In this document: positions 10,201-20,992 of the stretch, piece by piece
Position numbering within the stretch: position 1 is the first letter of the stretch
Layout: each line of letters begins with the position of its first letter
NCBI GenBank assembly: GCA_036362985.1
Contig: JAYGXS010000004.1
Coordinates: 19,256,018 to 19,320,017, forward strand
Direction of reading: 5' to 3'
Origin: Ligula intestinalis
Taxonomy: Eukaryota > Platyhelminthes > Cestoda > Diphyllobothriidea > Diphyllobothriidae
DNA: 64,000 bases
Translations under genes and position numbers: made by a program
Notes under the pieces: model-generated
The model's database searches: none
What the model saw: only the letters and a program-made list of their open reading frames with translations
Told to the model about the DNA's origin: nothing

Positions 10201-13200
10201 TAAAAAAGCATGCACCAACATTGCGGCGATTCCTGACGCTCTTGTCAGTCCGGAATTGACGCCCTGGCAGCCGAACTGTAGTCATCCGAGAGTAAAAACT
10301 GGTGACCCCGACTGGAAACCGGGCGCAAGTTTGTATGGACCGAACTTGTATCGTTGGCAGAGGTCACTGGAAGGCAGCTACCTGCTAGACCGAAGTTATC
10401 CAAGTTATTAAGTGGCAGAGGAAGAAGAGAGAGGTAATGCTAATTTTCGGTTCGATGAAATGCTTAGGATCCATTTACTAGATTCCGTTTGAGGACCAGG
10501 TGCGCCGTTGCCGACTCAGCGTGGTCACTTTCCTCACTGTAAACAATCTAACGCGCTCGAAGCTATCACAGTGTACTACAAGCCGTGCCAACTGATATTT
10601 CTGGCTACGTAGTCAGTCCGTTGGGTGTATTGTTGTTTGCAGTGGCTGACTGACTGGTAGATTGAAAGTCAGACTGCAATGACTCCTTCTTAATGTGGCC
10701 TCTATGGCACTTCCGCATAGCTGGGATCCTGGCCAGGTATGCTGGCACGCATAAGAGGGGCTGTCTTGCGCCCGATCCCGCCTCAGTCTTTACACAGGAG
10801 AATGAGGGAAGAAAGAGTGCGGTATAGGCTTCACAAGTCTGCTATCAGTTAAAACTGATTAACTCGCAAGTCACTGTCTCTCCACCAACCTATCTAGAGC
10901 ATACGCTGGGCATCCTCTATACCACTAGCCGAACTGTCATTAGTTTCTGTTCCCATAATTAGCTCGAAACATTTCCATATCAGTCTACTCACATTCTATA
11001 ATGTTGCTACCACCCTCCTACCTTCACAGTCTGAATTGTGCAACAAGGTGTTGGATCGTGTTCAGTCTCTCAGCACGTAGAATTGGCGACAGCTATCATC
11101 AAGGCCAATACGCTAGAATGTACAGTCATAAAATGATTTCAATGCATACACTTTGAACGCAGAGGAAGAAACAAAGACCTACCCAGCTGCGACGTAGATA
11201 CGACCGGCGAGCTGACAGGCTCCGACATAGCACCGCGGCACATTCATACTGGATACCAGGGTCCACTGACAGAGACGGGTGTTGAAGGACTCCACTGTGT
11301 CCAGATGCAACGGGCCTCTGCCCTCAGCGCCACCATATCCACCACACACGTATATGTTGTCTCCAAGCACGGCACAGCCAGCACCCGATCGGCGCATGTA
11401 CATTGGCTTGCACATTGACCACGTCCCACGACGCAAATCGTACCTATAGGCCGTAGAATTAATACCGGAATAACAATCAAGTACACACATACAGCGATAG
11501 TAAACCATTACAAATTAGGATCAAAATCTTAATGAAGCAAGTCTAAGAGGAAAGCGTCTGTAAATTCTAACTGCTGCTCCCTTTTTTCGACTAAACAATC
11601 TAAAGTTCACCTAAAGGTAGCAATGCAGTCGGATTCACCATGCTCCCAGTCGCCTTCAGTAGAATTAATCGGATGCTAAAAAGGGTAGGGCACAGAAATA
11701 TGAACACCATCCCGACACCTTATTGCATGTGGTCTTGCGCTAAATTCCCGAGATGTTCAAGTTAGAGTAGGGATGGGTAGGATTAGAGTAGGAGTTAGGA
11801 AACGGAAGTAGGTAAATCCGGAATTCGGCACGAGGCCACCTGTAGCGAGCAGGGACCCTATTTCTATTTCCGACTGCTTGGGCCTTACCTGCGTATTAAG
11901 GAAACACCAGAAGCTATTCAGCAAAGGATTTAAATCACGTAGGTATGGAACAATAGTTTCAGTCAACTTACGCCTCCATGCTGTTCAGTAGCTGAAAACC
12001 ATCATAACCACCGAGGCAGTAGAGACAGTCATCAGCCACAACGAGACCGGCGCCTTCTCGGGCAGTACTCATTTCCTCTAGGATGCGCCATTCGGCAATT
12101 TTCGGATGATAGACTTCTAAGGCTCGCAGACGAGTCTGTCCATCAAAGCCGCCGCACACATAGATGAGACCTACAACAGCATGCGCAAACAAAGTTGTAA
12201 GTCGACACGCTTACTAACAATATTTAAGTAGCAATAAGGTAGCAATGACCGACCTTGGTGGGTACATGCTGCAGAGAGCCCACGTTTATAATGCATGGGT
12301 GTTAACCAGCGCCATCCCCTTTCGCGCTGGCCCACATCGAGGAGACCAACAGTATTGAGGCGTTCGCCACCATCAAAACCGCCAATTACGTAAACGCATG
12401 TGCCCAGGGAACATGCGGCGACGTAACGGTAGCTGATAGGCAGGTTCTGTAGGGACAAGACAATAGGACGATTAAAACGGGGCGGAAGGTGCTGGGTAAA
12501 GGGGGTCCCTGGACCTTAAAAGCAGCGAATTCTAGTAGAAGGACATGACTGCTAAACTGACCAACCGAGAAAGAAAAACAACTTTCCAAAGAGCTCTCTA
12601 GAGGTGCTTGGTGATGTGACAATCCACACACGAGAGCATAAATATAGAGGAGGCGGCTTAAAGTACGCCAAGCATCGTGCATGACCTTTCCACAGAATAC
12701 TTAATAAGAGCGCGAGGTCGTATAAATCAGGCCTAGCGATTGGGCTGCCAAGATAGTCGAATGCGTCAAATGGCAAACGACTGAACTACCACCTACGCAT
12801 ATTCAAAACAGAAAGGACCTTCCACTAACTATGATAACAATTAAGCTACGGAACTACTATAGAAGCGCGTGCTTCAATGCCAATGAAACAGCAGGTTAAA
12901 GCCCCCTGCACACAAACTTTATACACCGGCTACAGCTTGCAATCAGATGGCCCAAAAATATTTTTTGTCGATGGAAGGATGCTTATACGGACAGCATGGC
13001 ATAGCACAGGAGTGAATCCCATGCCACCCGAACCCACGCCACAAGAAGCCGAAGGCAAGCCGACCATGAGAACATACCGCTCCTCTTTCCTGCTTGCCGG
13101 ACCCAACTTCCTCAACACACTGGCACCAGCATGCATGAGACGAGAGAACACACAGAGATGACTAATTACAACCCCGAGGACTATTTAAACACTACACATA

Positions 13201-16200
13201 GCTGACCGCTGCAATTGTATTGGCCTGATGACGAAATGCTGAGAACGTGTGTTTGCCAATACGACTTCTCATTGTATAATATTTTAAACTAGAGATATTT
13301 TAAACAACCGGTTCAAAACAAGCTATGTAAAACGCAGGAGTAGCGAAAGCCACCTAAAAGAATCACCGCTAACAGAGATAATGCTGAGTAGGAACGTGCA
13401 CAATGAAAAAAAAGGCTGGCTGAAAGAGATAAACCTACCGGCAACTCACTCCACTCCCGTGTCCGTGGGTTGAACATCTCTACCGAGTCTGAAGGACTTT
13501 GATAGGAACCGAAACCACCAATCACTACTAAGTACTCATCACCGCTGTCACGCTGGCGGAATCGCCGGTCACGCATTTGAGGACGTAGGTCAGGACGCAG
13601 ATGAAATCGCTTCGCTTCATCCACGAGGTCACGGCACTCCATCGACAGACGAATGAGCCGCTGCGTTCAAGGTGCCAGCAGAAGGTTAACAACACCAAAA
13701 AAGCAAACTGATTAGACATTAGCAAAAGCAAAGAAAAAAAAGCAAATGCCGAAACCCATGAAGTTTTATCACTGGAATTCGGGTGGTTATTAGGGGATAA
13801 ATTGTTATTGCTAGTTTTACTAACTATACCTATGCAACATAACAACTTCGTTTTGTGAACAAAGTTTGCATTCAGGAAATGTAAGACATTTTTGAATCAA
13901 AATAATGTTTCTTTGTACCGGAGTGGTTTTCTATACTGATGAGTGTCATAGTATTGTCCTTTTCAGGCGATTACAGATTGTGGGTGAATCTATAAAAAGG
14001 CCCACTTAACCTGGATTCCGTGCTGACCAGATATTCACACTGAGGCACATTGTTCAATTCCACCATAGCTACCAACAACTAACGATCGTCTGCTTTGCCA
14101 GTGGGTTTGATTTCGTCCAGCGTGAGTCCCAGTGGTGGATACTGGCTTTAGATGTTGTACCGACAAAATTCACCGCCATGAGCAAGACCTGTTGCTGCTC
14201 CACGATTGCGCGAGGTCTGATCCATAAAATCTTTTGCAATCTCTCGGTCTGGCAGTCGACGAAGCTGTATCCTGTTGCTCATTCTGTTCAACTACGACGA
14301 TGACGGTGATGTATTTGCACTAGGATGCCAGCTGACCAATCTTGACTACGACGATTATACAGTAGTCGCCGGTTGTTAAGCTCAACTCGGGCCCAGACCA
14401 AATTCGGCATAGTAAGCGTCGGGCACACTAACCGGAGAGTCCTAGTTCTTGATTAGCAAACGCAGGATAGGCACTATACATTACATACGTTCTGTATTAT
14501 GGGTAGAGCTTGTTTATGCAAAAGAAAAGAATGCTGTTTGTCTGTATTTTACGTAATAACAAAAACAAAAAATGATTTGCGACACGTTTAAAAAAGTAGT
14601 CTAGTGTCAGTTGTTTTGGAGGAAACTTTGCTCGCAAGTGCTCTTTGATGTCCTTCTCCAGGCACCAGAAATCGTCGAATTTTGTGAAATTCAAAATTAT
14701 GTAACCAGTTGCGCACTCTATCCTGTTGGCAAACTGGGCTTTGTAGCCGGCGATTGGGCTTATTGGCCGGCGGATTTCGCTATGTAAAATTCCGTCCCAA
14801 GCTGATTTGGGCTTAATACGCGGCTGGGCCTATTAACCGTGGGATTAATAACCGGCGACTACTGTATCGTCTTACTAGCTACAAGATTTGATAATCTGCA
14901 GTCTATAATATGAATGTAAAGTGAAGTCACTAAAGCAGTCAGTTTAGCCATCGACGCCGGGAAGAGGAAAGTGCTCTCAAGCTGCATCCCCGAGAAGGGA
15001 AAAACACCTCTCGAAATTGATAGCAGTTTACCTGAATGAGTACCTCAGGCCGAGACTGCTGCCGAATGGACAGAGTAAGGACAGCATTACCTCCCGAATG
15101 AATGCTCATCATCGGGTTTTCTTAAGCCTTCAAATATGCCTACGGATGCGACGCGACAATTCCATCACCACAAAGATTCGCATGTACTGTGTATCCGTCC
15201 TCTTCGACTTTTTCTGAATGCTTGATTGTGTGCGTGGAAGAGGAGCGAAAACTGGGGGTATCTGACTACCAAGGCTTGAGGAACATCCTTCGAGTAAAGT
15301 ACACCTACTTTCTTTCAAACGAGCCAGTTCGCGCTCGCTGCGACAGCCTCACAAGGACCATCCAAGAAGAAGAGGCTGCTGCATTAGCAGTCAGCCTCTA
15401 TTTCCGAGACTAGTATGGTCGCTTAGCGATGGATTACTAGTGACTGAACGGTGCCTAAAAATAAGCCGGGTGGACCAAAACGGTAAACAGGTAAGCAGTA
15501 TGGTAATGCTATTTTTTCGAAAAACTAAAAAAGGTGTTAAGACCATTCACGAGTAACATTTGCCAGTGGATTTTATACGCAAACACCTGTTGACCTAGAG
15601 GTAGGTGTCCCATTCCAGGCTAACAAGGCAGACAGAGAGGAGTCCCTGTGTTAATATAAACTTAAGTAAAGCATCACTATGAACGCTACGTTTCATCTCC
15701 TGGTAAAGGGAATTCTTCTTTAGCTCAAAAATGTCAGTCGACAGTGAGAGAGAGAGATAGCAGCTACTCTGGGTTGAACGACGAAACACTGAAACGAACT
15801 AGAAGGGCAATTATCAAACACGTGTAAGCGACACCCAACATTTCTCTGTTCGGCGTCTCTGTTCAAGACCAGCCATCTCAAGGTCACCCGCTATCTCCGA
15901 CAGCGCTTCCAGACGCGCTCACCTGTAGACACTTGACCGACTTCTACTCGGACACACAAATACTTGCGCCCAGATAGTCGCGGCCGCCGAAACGCCATTT
16001 GAACATGTTTCTTTCTCCCACCCTCGGCCGATACAACCTACGCCACCAGACAGGATACCCCTCCGGTAATCTCCCACGCACCAATTGCAGAAGACTTGAA
16101 CCTGCTCCCCAATCTTACTGAAGCAGCTGCTTCCACAGTCTCTTTCTCTCTCAAGCATGACTGGACGCAGTCAATTATTAGCCCTGGCTTCGCCGGTGTC

Positions 16201-19200
16201 CACTGCCATCTGATACAACAATCGAGAGTTCTGTATACAATAAATCCTTCCCACAGGTGCCCTCACCTTTTCACCAATAACCTGGGATTCTGTCTGATGG
16301 TTGTAGTGTTCCAAGTATAACCACTATTTAGGCCCCTACACATGCAGCGTAAAACTGCTAGAAGGGGATGCTAGACCCAATCGATGCTAATAACCATCCT
16401 GTATGCCTGTAAACTGGCATAATAAACATATTATTATTATAAAGCAAGCCTTGCAAAGCGTTGGGAAAACTTGCACTCGCACAAAAAAGCATGGCATCGG
16501 CAAACATGCCCAGCAAGATGGCCCCGGCTTTTAGTCGGATAACACTAACACTAAACGTTGGTGCTTACCTCAGAGTCGACTACGTCCGTCAGAAAACGGA
16601 CCGACATTGTGGCCAGACGCAGCTGACTCAGAAGGCCTGGTAGGTGCGAAGAGCGCTCATCAACGTCCTCGTAGACCCAACGAATAACTGCCCGGTAGGC
16701 TGTTTCCTCGCTGCTAACCTGACAGAAAATAGACAGAAGATAAAACTAGTAAATACCTGTTATAGCCCAGTATGTCGAACCCGACTAATAGGCAGAAGAA
16801 GGCGAGAGAGCGGTTCTGATAGGCAATGGCTGTTTTCAACAGTACACAAAGACTGTGTGGCGTGCAGGGTCTGTGGCTTCGTCCTTTAGCTTGTCCACTC
16901 CGGCATATTTATATGGCTCCGGTCTATCCAGAATATTCCTAGCGTATAGTATGCGAGCAGACATTCTATACTCATTGAGAAGAAGACGACTCCATCGCTG
17001 GGACAATACGTTTATTCGCCTGACGTTTCGACATGCGTCGCGAATTCATCATCAGAGACATGAGCAGGAAACATAGCAGCCGTTTTTGCTACTGATTCTA
17101 TAATCATGTCGACTACGACCACTGCCTCCGCTATGTGGGTGGTCGTCTGGTTTGCTCGACGCACGGCGCAGGCGGCATGCATGTAAGCGTGACGCACCGG
17201 GCGAGCCTGGATTACGGGTATGACGCAGTTGGTCTGTCCTTTTCGGCGACTGCCCTGACTGCATGGAGGATCCCGCCTCCGTAACAATACCGTTTCCAGC
17301 ATCATGACAGCATGAACGCATATATGTAGAGGAACGAGATACAGCAATAAAGGGGTAAGCTCATAACCACCTTCAGCAAGTGTAAGCTTGAATACTAACT
17401 ATTGGGTGATGTAAGGCAGTGAGTGGGAGAGGATTAACAAGAGCTACGAAACAGTTAATTACGACCTTTTTATTGTGCAGTAATACGAATAAGTGCTGCG
17501 GAAGGTCGTGAATTTCGGACTAGAATCGATTGACATTGTCACGGTGTGCATTACACTAAACAATACAAAATGGCAAAGGTGAAGTTCGCAGGTGAAATTC
17601 CAGGTAGTTTAACATAACGAACGTTCAGAGCTTAAGTAAACTTCCAACGTAGGGCCAGTTAAGCGAATTCAAACAGAGGAAAACCTCCAGACATAACCAA
17701 ACCCGGAAGTAATTATCGTTTGTACACGTCGACCAGGCCTTTCGAACGAACTCGATCTTTCTAATGGCTCCATCCACAAGTATTCTGTAACTTCGCTGCT
17801 AGTCATGCTTTTGTGATTCTAGACGGCTGCCTAAAAAAGGATATTAAGGTTCCTTTGATATTAACAGGCGTTAAACTAAGTTACCGCGGGAAATTCTTCA
17901 ATAGTTCGAGGTAGAGCGGGGCTAAGCTTTCCCATCGGCCCTTTTCAATAACATTGCCTCTGGTGTGAAGATTGGGCAACGGGTGGGCTGCAAAAACCCT
18001 GACTGGAATGATGCCTGGGTGCTCGTGGACTTTAATTATTTATTGCGAGGGGATTTTTCACAAATGGTGGAATAGCCAGACACAGACACCCACAAAAACA
18101 ACACCGCCATGCGTCGGCAACAACTACTCGAGTTGTATACCCAATGGGGACCTGTCGAACAAAATTTGAACATCGGGCTGCAACAACGCCCCAAATGCAC
18201 ACACTCGTTGAAAATTTTTTTATTCGATCCCACCCCATGTAAACGAGTCGAAAAATTCTTCTGTGTTGTCAACTTCCAAACCGGCAACAATGGCATCAGG
18301 GCTAGGTGAAGATGCAGCCTACAACTGCGACAACGCAGACGGTGATTTACAATAAAAATTCTACGAAAGTCACCATAAAAATACAAGCAATCAAGCAAGA
18401 CATCTACAGAAATACGCATGCAACCATGTACCAAATGTGATCGGTAGACAAACTAGGCATTGCTTACATTTCATAATTGAAATCCGGACGACCAGTAGGC
18501 GGCTTATATGCGGTTGCTAGTTATAACTCTAAGGAAAAATAGGTCTTTTTTGAAGGAGACTTCTTTCTAAATCTGACATTAACGAAACAGCAGGATATTT
18601 TTGGAGAAAAACCGATTTCTCCGTACAAGTTTCTGTATTGCGAGTGTCGCAGGCCAAGACCGCGTGCTTATGTGCGTTCTTGCGCAAAAGGAGGTTGATA
18701 CAAGTCAGAAGTTCAGTTGACCCATTTGTGAAAAACTCGCGGCCTCGGTGGGGAGTCGAACCCACACAGAGCAGGGAGGCTTTTGCGCAGCCAACGCTCC
18801 ACCAGTGAGCTGCGAGGCTCATCGTGAGCTGTGAATTTAATTGCACTTGGGTCGATTTGGGTGTGTTCTTGCGCAAAAGGGGGTTGCTACCAGTCATGCT
18901 CCTTAGCATAAAGCGCGCTCTTTCGCTAACCCAAGCGGCAGAATTTAGGGTAGGAGAAAATCAGATGCGGCAAACTGGAGGTCAACAGCAAGGTGAACAT
19001 CGACACCGTTAGGGCTGCCTTCGGTTACAATAGTACGAAGCGACGTCGAATTGGCACCGTAATTTTGCAATATGAGGCTTCAAATTTTCCCTCAAGAGGT
19101 ATGAATCCAATAACGCTTATGACTACCGCCTACTCCTTTTGGGCATCAACTAGCCTGCAAAACGATTTTACCCCCACCGAAAGTCCTGACCTCGGTTTAC

Positions 19201-20992
19201 CTGAAAATATCTTCCCGCCCACTTAGGGAAACTGGCACAACGCATGCAAGGGTCTTTAAATAGTAGAAAAGCTTGACTTTGTGCCCAATAATCACGAATA
19301 CCAGGCCACTCACTGCAAACAGTTTGACCTAAAAAACGTTTTAGTCTATTACATACAAAAGGAAAGCCAACAAAGTACTGCTATGCACTGCATGCATTTT
19401 TATTTTTCATTATTTTTTCCCTTTTATGTACTGTCCTCCTCCATGCAATGTTGTACTTGGCCTTGGCGAGTAAATATCATCATTTGCCATAATCCTAGTT
19501 TTCGGTAAAATATATCTTCGTTTAGAAGAGGAGTACTGTATCGACAGAACAATTTATGACCTCAACTATGCTTTCTTTTGAAGTGCACTCGTTTCCCTGC
19601 TGTTACAAATCGAAGGGAGACGCCGGGTGGGCTACCACAGTTACAGCACTCCATCTTAGCGAGGCGAGGGGCGATCAATAAGTGTGGTTGCCGCTTGACA
19701 GCCATGGCAACAACCCTTGCCGTTAGTAGCAGCTACTGGGATTAATCATTTCAAGAAACACATTACTGACAAAGACAAGGAAGACTGGAATGGTCATTTC
19801 GTCATCAGCCAGTCATAATCAAGCCCACGGGTAGCGACCCGCGAAGTTCGACTGTGAGACCTTGGAAGTTTAACGCGGTAACCACTGTGCCACGGGCTCG
19901 TTGCGTCGCTAGTTTCGATCGGAAGTAGACACAATGAAAGATAGGCGTTCACCGATCGGTTACGGAGCTCACGCATCCCTTGGAGCTCGCTTTCGAGCCC
20001 AGCTAGCAGCCGTGCAAAGGTTAGCGTATATTATAGGCAGTGGTCTCTCCTGTCTTTATTGGTAATGCCTATAATATGTGCTAGTCACTAAGCAGCTGCT
20101 GGTTGTACTCGAGAGCAAGCTCCAAGGCACAGCGGGACAAGTGGGTTCCGTACTAGATCGGTGAGCGCCTATCTACCATTGCCTATTTCCGTTTGTAATT
20201 TTCAGATCCAAATCTAACAGCACTCCACGAAAGTCAACCTACGTCAAAATGCACAGGCTCCGCAGTCCGTGTGAGCAGATAACACTACGAAAACAAAACA
20301 CGTTCAGTTTCTAGGGCAAAACCGAGCACACACACACACACAAAGACAGGCTGAGAAGAGTTAGCACTCACATGAAGGTCCTCGCGACTGAGCAGTTCAA
20401 TAAGCTCCTCTGCAGTTAGGAAGAGAAACTCCTCATGCTCGATCACTGACTCAAAATTATGCGCTGCATAGTTCTTGGTGAAAGCCTCTAGTTCTGTGCA
20501 ACTGTGAAGCTCAGCAAATCTACGGATGCCCAAAACATTGGAGGCGTCCACTTCGCCAAAAAGAAAGGCTGAACAGACCGTCTTCACGCCTTCCATTTGA
20601 ACGAGGCTGGCTGCCGGTAGCAGGTCCTGTACATTTTCCATGCTTACACACACCTGACCGGTATACATGAAGTCGAGCAGAGCCTCCATAACATCCGGGG
20701 AAACGGACTTTAGTTCGACTTCCAACTGCGCCGATTCCGCCATCTACATAAAATAGGGATATGAGGGGAGAACGCAGAAGTGTTGAAACCGACAAGGAAT
20801 AGAAGCCGGAAGTTAAACTTACGCCACTGGAGAACATGGCGTCGAAGTAATCGCTGGAAGCGGCTAAAACGACACGATGGGCAGGAAACTCCCGGCCGCC
20901 CACCTTTACCACAATGTCGCATAGCTGGCCATGCTTGCGAAATGTATTCATCTTGGCGAAAGCCGAAAGAGAGTAACGCTCAGCATCAGGAT
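4221..20992 (-). CDS. KLHL12: Kelch-like protein 12 orthologue, CUL3 substrate adaptor, with long C-terminal extension
   Basis: Exons (minus strand): 20992-20823, 20743-20372, 16718-16569, 13660-13439, 12446-12254, 12170-11972, 11443-11183, 9750-8704, 6942-5859, 4883-4221 (stop TGA). Every junction has GT-AG sites and the phases agree throughout. The BTB domain fills exons 1-2 ([20 protein letters not shown]). BACK follows in exons 2-4, including [16 protein letters not shown] in exon 3 and [17 protein letters not shown] in exon 4. Six kelch blades run from exon 4 to the start of exon 8 ([47 protein letters not shown]). The [21 protein letters not shown] and PRCYVGA blocks, and the degenerate last blade, point to KLHL12 rather than KLHL18/20. 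In vertebrates KLHL12 bridges CUL3 to SEC31 and Dishevelled, acting in COPII coat control and Wnt. The core is about 561 residues; roughly 890 low-complexity residues follow (total about 1,452). Exon 1 opens on a split codon, so an upstream 5' exon is missing; otherwise translation begins at the ATG at 20951. Confidence 0.93.
4884..5858 (-). other. KLHL12 intron 9
   Basis: Bounded by the donor CAG|GTAAGG at 5858 and a pyrimidine-rich acceptor ending CTGTCTATTTAG at 4884. A 77-codon plus-strand frame (5320-5553) lies inside but matches nothing I know. No repeat was recognised. Confidence 0.7.
7230..7960 (+). mobile_element. LINE relic (non-LTR RT fragment and 3' tail) in KLHL12 intron 8
   Basis: Broken reading frames of a non-LTR retrotransposon. 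Near 7290-7440 the sequence reads [18 protein letters not shown] followed by [17 protein letters not shown], which is RT fingers/palm motif A with its catalytic Asp region. Frame changes follow, then a C-terminal [17 protein letters not shown] zinc-knuckle-like block near 7670-7730, typical of CR1/Jockey-type LINE C-termini. The 3' end (7900-7960) contains GGCTGATGACTATCAATAAA and ACTGGAAATGGTCATT, which resemble the tails of SINE-like copies in this window. Stops and frameshifts mean it is dead. Confidence 0.75.
7961..8703. other. Rest of KLHL12 intron 8, no gene seen
   Basis: Unique-looking intronic sequence between the LINE relic and the donor at 8703-8702. It has several short frames, none with recognisable protein similarity. 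Confidence 0.5.
9751..11182 (-). other. KLHL12 intron 7
   Basis: An intron of about 1.4 kb, with donor GG|GTAGGT at 11182 and acceptor TTCTTCTTCCTCCTCTAG at 9751. The Gly codon is split across the junction (GG|C). It contains a dispersed-repeat fragment at about 10040-10260 and otherwise nothing recognised. A long minus-strand frame at 10126-9440 overlaps exon 8 out of frame and is a shadow. Confidence 0.8.
10040..10260 (+). repeat. Dispersed LTR-like repeat, 5' part
   Basis: Shares blocks with 26070-26290: CGTTAGTCTAGACCTCAGCC versus CGCTAGTCTAGACATTAGCC, and AAAGCATGCACC in both, with similar flanks. The 26-kb copy continues into a part that also occurs at 27.6 and 54.0 kb. The family is unidentified. 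See the fuller copy at 26060-26470. Confidence 0.5.
11757..11835 (+). other. Degenerate telomere-like tract followed by an adaptor-like sequence (KLHL12 intron 6)
   Basis: About 11757-11810 is built from imperfect TTAGG/TAGGG-like units (GTTAGAGTAGGGATGGGTAG). At 11821-11834 it is followed by GAATTCGGCACGAG, which is exactly the EcoRI adaptor used in widely used lambda cDNA library kits (from memory). No gene is in this part of the intron. Confidence 0.6.
12447..13438 (-). other. KLHL12 intron 4
   Basis: Donor CCG|GTAGGT at 13438, acceptor TGTCCCTACAG at 12447, phase 0. It contains a PLE tail piece near 13150-13290 and a 94-codon plus-strand frame (12877-13161) that I cannot assign. Confidence 0.75.
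13150..13290 (+). repeat. PLE 3'-tail fragment
   Basis: Contains TTGGCCTGATGACGAAATGC followed by GTGTGTTTGCC. This aligns with the 3' tails at 39440-39490 and 59430-59480, which follow GIY-YIG-derived coding remnants. It is the third copy of the same tail family in the window. Confidence 0.55.
14360..14864. mobile_element. pogo/Tigger-like MITE, copy 1 (KLHL12 intron 3)
   Basis: A 505-bp element starting CAGTAGTCGCCGGTTGTTAA and ending in the inverted TTAATAACCGGCGACTACTG, bounded on both sides by TA (14358-14359, 14865-14866). CAGT termini with a TA duplication are the signature of the pogo/Tigger branch of Tc1/mariner. On the minus strand (14694-14497) a remnant reads [18 protein letters not shown] then [13 protein letters not shown], resembling a Tigger transposase C-terminus. 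No catalytic DDE core remains, so the element is non-autonomous. A second copy lies at 52469-52974. Confidence 0.85.
14865..16568. other. Rest of KLHL12 intron 3
   Basis: No gene was recognised. Around 16200-16260 there is an AATAAA followed by TCCTTCCCACAGGTGCCC, somewhat like an LTR R/U5 boundary. Near 16380-16440 a TTA-rich stretch (AATAAACATATTATTATTAT) looks like a LINE-type 3' tail. Neither could be assigned to a family. Confidence 0.4.
16755..17300 (-). repeat. Dispersed repeat, copy 2, with about 125 extra bases
   Basis: The reverse complement matches 3421-3815, interrupted at about 16985-17110 by extra sequence. On the minus strand that sequence reads CTGATGATGAATTCGCGACG, then GTCGAAACGTCAGGCGAATA. 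The CTGATGA...CGAAAC pair resembles motifs found in PLE pseudo-LTRs. It starts 37 bp upstream of the KLHL12 BACK exon (16718-16569), inside intron 2. Confidence 0.7.
17301..18680. other. KLHL12 intron 2, central part
   Basis: No gene or repeat was recognised. Several frames of 60-130 codons overlap each other on both strands (18032-18434), with no domain-like features. Confidence 0.5.
18672..18896 (-). repeat. tRNA-headed SINE copy with flanking similar segments
   Basis: The minus strand (about 18832-18690) begins GCCTCGCAGCTCACTGGTGG. Its D-arm-like GCTC-ACTGGTG-GAGC and acceptor-like GCCTCG...CGAGGC pair on paper. A B-box follows (GTGGGTTCGACTCCCCACC), then a body CGCGAGTTTTTCACAAATGG. The T stem and base 33 do not fit a functional tRNA. 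The same head and body occur on the plus strand at 52250-52375. Two similar 35-bp segments (TTCTTGCGCAAAAGGRGGTT, at 18678-18697 and 18866-18885) flank the unit. Confidence 0.7.
19776..19912 (-). repeat. tRNA-derived SINE-like copy
   Basis: The minus strand reads GCCCGTGGCACAGTGGTTAC (A-box-like) near 19900. After about 60 bp it reaches GACTGGCTGATGACGAAATG, which resembles the tails at 7905-7935 and 34350-34385. The anticodon and T arms are degenerate. It lies in KLHL12 intron 2. Confidence 0.5.

Noticed and set aside
18745..18835. tRNA gene on the minus strand
   Set aside because: The acceptor and D arms look right, but base 33 is C, the T stem has mismatches, the variable region is odd, and a SINE body follows that recurs at 52.3 kb.
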